Below are positions 31,643 to 33,933 of a stretch of 33,933 nt of DNA, piece by piece. How positions within the stretch are numbered: position 1 is the stretch's first letter; each line of letters opens with the position of its first letter. The notes beneath the pieces are model-generated. The model was given only the letters and a program-made list of their open reading frames with translations, did not search any database and was not told the origin of the DNA. Position numbers and translations under genes: made by a program. This DNA comes from Dehalococcoidia bacterium (lineage in GTDB: Bacteria > Chloroflexota > Dehalococcoidia > Dehalococcoidales > RBG-16-60-22): NCBI GenBank assembly GCA_030605045.1, contig JAUWBK010000001.1, forward strand, positions 1-33,933, given 5' to 3'.

Positions 31643-32986
31643 CTAGAAGCCCCTTATCATTTGTCCCGGAAGCCAGAGGATTATCTGGGGGAAGGCGATG
31701 AGCAAGCCAAGCGCCACCAAGATGAGGAGAACAAAGGGGAATACCCCGCGGATAATATCGCCCGTGGTTACCCCCAGTGAGGGGTCGGCGGCACCGCGGA
31801 GGTAAAATATGGCATAGGCGAAGGGAGGGGTCAGGAAAGACGTCTGCAGGTTAACGCAGATCATCATGGCAAACCAGAGCGGGTCAAAGCCAAGGGCTTT
31901 GCCAATGGGCGTAATTATCGGCACCACGATGAAGAGTATCCCCAGCCAGTCAATAAAGTAGCCCAGCAGAAAAACGATGAACATGATGATGGCAAAGACG
32001 CCCCATTTGCCGCCGGGAGCACCCATGATAATCTGTGTCACTGCTTCCTCACCACCGGCACGTATAAAGATACCCACGAAGGCATAAGCTGTGGCACCAA
32101 TAGCTAATACCATCGCCGAGATAATTAGCGTTTGCCGCGCCGTTTCTTTGAGCACACTAAGGTTAAACCGCCGGTTGGCAACAGCGAGCAATGTAGCCGC
32201 GACAGCACCCACCCCGGCGGCTTCCGTCGGCGTGGCAACACCCATGAAAATACTCCCCAAAACTGCCATAATCAATGCCGCTGGCGGCACCAGTGCGGTC
32301 AGAAGGTCGATGATTTTCTTGAGCAAGGGAACGGCTCTTTCTTCAACCGGCATCGCCGGCGCCACATTCGGTCGCGTAGAGCTGTAAACCGCGATGTACC
32401 CGATGTATAAAGCAGAAAGAAGAAAGCCGGGCAGAAAGGCGGCAAAGAACAACTTGCCCACGGAAATAACCGCCATCGGCCCGTAGACGACCAGCATAAT
32501 GCTGGGTGGAATCAGGATGCCCAGAGTGCCGCCAGCACAGACGGAACCAGCGGCTAGAGACTTGCTGTAACCTCGTTTGATCATCTCGGGAAGGGCAATA
32601 ATCGCCAGCGCGGTAACTGAGGCGCCAATTATACCGACTGTAGCCGCCAGGATGGTGCCGGTGATTACCGTAACTATTGCCAGCCCACCCCTAAGGCCAC
32701 CAAGCCAAACGTAAAGACTGGAGAACATTCTTTCCGTTAACCCGGAATAGCCCAGCATCACCCCCATGAAGACAAATCCTGGCACTGCCAGCAAAATATA
32801 GTTGGTTATTATTTTGTAAATCCGACTGTAGGCAATCCAAGCGGTGGCGTCTACTCCGAAAAGGAGAAACCCTACAGTAACAGTGACGCCGCCGAGAACA
32901 AAAGCCAACGGGAAACCAAGCATCACCCCGATCACGACAAGACCGAAAAGAACCACCACCGCCATCTCTGGGCTTAAGTCAATCAT
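31643..32986 (-). CDS. TRAP transporter large permease, DctM type
   Basis: 447 residues, complete, with about 11-12 hydrophobic segments. Family signatures include LAVPGFVFMGVMLGYSGL near 55-75, the GSVCAGGTLGILIPPSIMLVVYG loop near 145-167 and PPFAYAIFYLRG near 385-397. It forms the ion-coupled transport channel of a TRAP system together with DctQ (8-bp overlap upstream) and the periplasmic DctP further upstream. Its C-terminus is nearly the same as that of the truncated gene at 1-177. The substrate is probably a carboxylate or sugar acid, consistent with the catabolic genes at 9883-19681. Confidence 0.95.
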   Translation of the reverse strand: MIDLSPEMAVVVLFGLVVIGVMLGFPLAFVLGGVTVTVGFLLFGVDATAWIAYSRIYKIITNYILLAVPGFVFMGVMLGYSGLTERMFSSLYVWLGGLRGGLAIVTVITGTILAATVGIIGASVTALAIIALPEMIKRGYSKSLAAGSVCAGGTLGILIPPSIMLVVYGPMAVISVGKLFFAAFLPGFLLSALYIGYIAVYSSTRPNVAPAMPVEERAVPLLKKIIDLLTALVPPAALIMAVLGSIFMGVATPTEAAGVGAVAATLLAVANRRFNLSVLKETARQTLIISAMVLAIGATAYAFVGIFIRAGGEEAVTQIIMGAPGGKWGVFAIIMFIVFLLGYFIDWLGILFIVVPIITPIGKALGFDPLWFAMMICVNLQTSFLTPPFAYAIFYLRGAADPSLGVTTGDIIRGVFPFVLLILVALGLLIAFPQIILWLPGQMIRGF

Positions 32987-33488
32987 AAGCTCTATTCCTT
33001 ACCAGCACATGGAAACTACGAGACAATTGAGCCAAACTCTGAAGGGCAAGCAAAACCACTCCCACAAAAATAGTTGCTCTCATTGGCCAAAGTGGAGGGC
33101 GCCAATAGGTGAGCGTCCACCATTCGGCAGTTTCATACGATTCCCATGCCCACTTCCCGCTAATAAAGAGCAGGAAAGCGAGCCATGGCAGGAGCCAAAT
33201 CAGGCTGCCGATCACGTCAATGAGGGCTTTTGTCCTGGGGGACCATCGAGCATAAAAAACATCTACTCTCACATGCCGGTCATGGCGGTAAACATAACCC
33301 CAGCCAAGAACGTAAAGCGATGCCCCAGCCGTTATCATCAGTATCGGTAGCACATCGCCGGGACTGGCCAACACATAACGGAGAAAAACCTGGGTGGTAA
33401 TGAGCACCATTAAAACAGGGCCCAACCATTTTACTACGGTGCCCACAAATTCCTTAGTGGCGTCAATAGCTTTCAGTATCTTTCTCAT
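32979..33488 (-). CDS. TRAP transporter small permease, DctQ type
   Basis: 169 residues with four hydrophobic helices (about 17-37, 50-68, 87-107, 130-150), the standard DctQ layout, and an FxRYVLxSP stretch near 36-44. It joins DctM in the membrane complex. Its stop overlaps the start of DctM by 8 bp. It is separated from DctP by a 67-bp spacer containing a strong hairpin. Confidence 0.9.
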   Translation of the reverse strand: MRKILKAIDATKEFVGTVVKWLGPVLMVLITTQVFLRYVLASPGDVLPILMITAGASLYVLGWGYVYRHDRHVRVDVFYARWSPRTKALIDVIGSLIWLLPWLAFLLFISGKWAWESYETAEWWTLTYWRPPLWPMRATIFVGVVLLALQSLAQLSRSFHVLVRNRAYD

Positions 33489-33498
33489 GGCTAATTAG

Positions 33499-33530
33499 CC
33501 TCCGCTCCGGTGGAGAAGCCGGAGCGGAGG
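33499..33530 (-). terminator. intercistronic hairpin between dctP-like and dctQ-like genes
   Basis: Perfect 12-bp G+C-rich stem CCTCCGCTCCGG / CCGGAGCGGAGG with an 8-base loop, without a T-run. It probably stabilises the 3' end of the binding-protein message or partly stops transcription, so that the binding protein is made in excess. Confidence 0.6.
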
Positions 33531-33555
33531 TAGACTGAATTCATTGGCTAGGGAA

Positions 33556-33933
33556 CTAATATTGCCGCCACTCTTCTGGCGGTACCGCCCAGTCGGGAAG
33601 CCCCCAAAGGTCACTCCACATTACTGCCCAGGCACGCATAGCGTGCAGGTATGTGGCGAAAGAGGGATACTCGGCGGCGATGCCGTCCATGACCTTATCG
33701 TATTCTTCTTTAAAGGGCCCTTCTATCTCCCTGGGGAGCTTTCCTACGATGTTTCCGTACTCTCTATATTGGTCCAGTGCCGTGGCTTCCATCGAGTGCA
33801 GATTCCTACCATACTCTACTGTTTCGGCGCGGGCGACCTCGCCGAAAAGCCCTTTGAGGTCATCGGGTAGCTCCTCCCACTTGCTTCGCTTCACCCCAAG
33901 AGCCTGTGCCTCGCTGGGGGCTCGGATGGGGGA
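33556..33933 (-). CDS. TRAP transporter substrate-binding protein, DctP type (C-terminal part)
   Basis: The gene is open at the right window edge; 125 C-terminal codons are visible. The sequence is mostly helical (WEELPDDLKGLFGEVARAE, REIEGPFKEEYDKVMDGIA) and ends in a Trp-rich tail (MWSDLWGLPDWAVPPEEW). This fits the C-terminal lobe helices of DctP/TakP-type binding proteins, and the operon position (first gene before DctQ-DctM) supports it. The signal peptide and ligand Arg lie outside the window, so the substrate cannot be inferred. Confidence 0.8.
   Translation of the reverse strand, partial: SPIRAPSEAQALGVKRSKWEELPDDLKGLFGEVARAETVEYGRNLHSMEATALDQYREYGNIVGKLPREIEGPFKEEYDKVMDGIAAEYPSFATYLHAMRAWAVMWSDLWGLPDWAVPPEEWRQY

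Noticed and set aside
1..33933. CRISPR arrays, tRNA or rRNA genes, integrase or transposase genes
   Set aside because: I looked for repeat-spacer patterns, cloverleaf-like conserved arms and recombinase motifs and saw none; the 11-bp arrays are regulatory-type repeats without spacers.

Overview
The window reads as bacterial chromosome, about half G+C. Genes start mostly on ATG behind AGGAGG-type ribosome binding sites, and the promoters fit the TTGACA / TAGAAT-TATAAT pattern. Aldehyde:ferredoxin oxidoreductase, TRAP carboxylate importers, several acid-handling enzymes and lineage-specific membrane proteins suggest an anaerobic organic-acid user. My best guess is Chloroflexota (Dehalococcoidia-like). 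This is inferred from gene content only, since no rRNA or tRNA lies in the window.

Layout. (1) 1-2981, plus strand: the end of a TRAP large permease (DctM), a cupin, an RraA-type aldolase-family protein, a 52-codon remnant of a phosphotriesterase-family gene, and a DUF362 protein. (2) 2985-7176: an M20 carbamoylase/ureidopropionase on the minus strand, an unknown gene divergent from a tiny HNH protein, and a minus-strand ThDP enzyme of the acetolactate-synthase type. (3) 7262-9839: a promoter with a 23-bp palindrome at its start site drives hisF plus an FMN glutamate-synthase-like protein, closed by a strong terminator. (4) 9883-19681: a catabolic block with a tungsten/molybdenum aldehyde oxidoreductase and a split UxaA-type dehydratase on the minus strand. 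On the plus strand follow a HEAT-repeat protein, an enolase-superfamily dehydratase, two tandem D-2-hydroxyacid dehydrogenases, an HpcH/HpaI aldolase and a class-III aminotransferase. This reads as dehydration of sugar acids to 2-keto-3-deoxy acids, aldol cleavage, and redox disposal of the products. (5) 19764-26667: a regulatory and surface module. (6) 26778-33933: a zinc alcohol dehydrogenase, a small DUF429-like protein, a 630-residue membrane protein with three 95-residue repeats, a class-I aminotransferase, and a TRAP operon (DctP-DctQ-DctM) running off the right edge.

The most interesting part is region 5. A CHASE4-HAMP-PAS histidine kinase and an OmpR/PhoB-type response regulator (23155-26066) are surrounded by three arrays of 11-bp direct repeats with core TTGTAAC. 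The arrays lie at 19764-19807, 22894-22964 and 26097-26140. Each has four consecutive repeats in exact 11-bp register, and each points the same way relative to the nearest downstream gene. Those genes are a secreted post-COAP-like protein, a three-gene pseudopilin operon resembling GspI-GspJ-GspK (a tip complex without the rest of the machine), and a small two-helix membrane protein. The repeats resemble Pho boxes in register and partly in sequence. I infer a compact local regulon controlling the cell envelope or surface, possibly phosphate-responsive.

The two TRAP DctM genes at the window ends are close paralogues in opposite orientation (about 45 of the 57 overlapping C-terminal residues identical), so they form a large inverted repeat flanking the segment.
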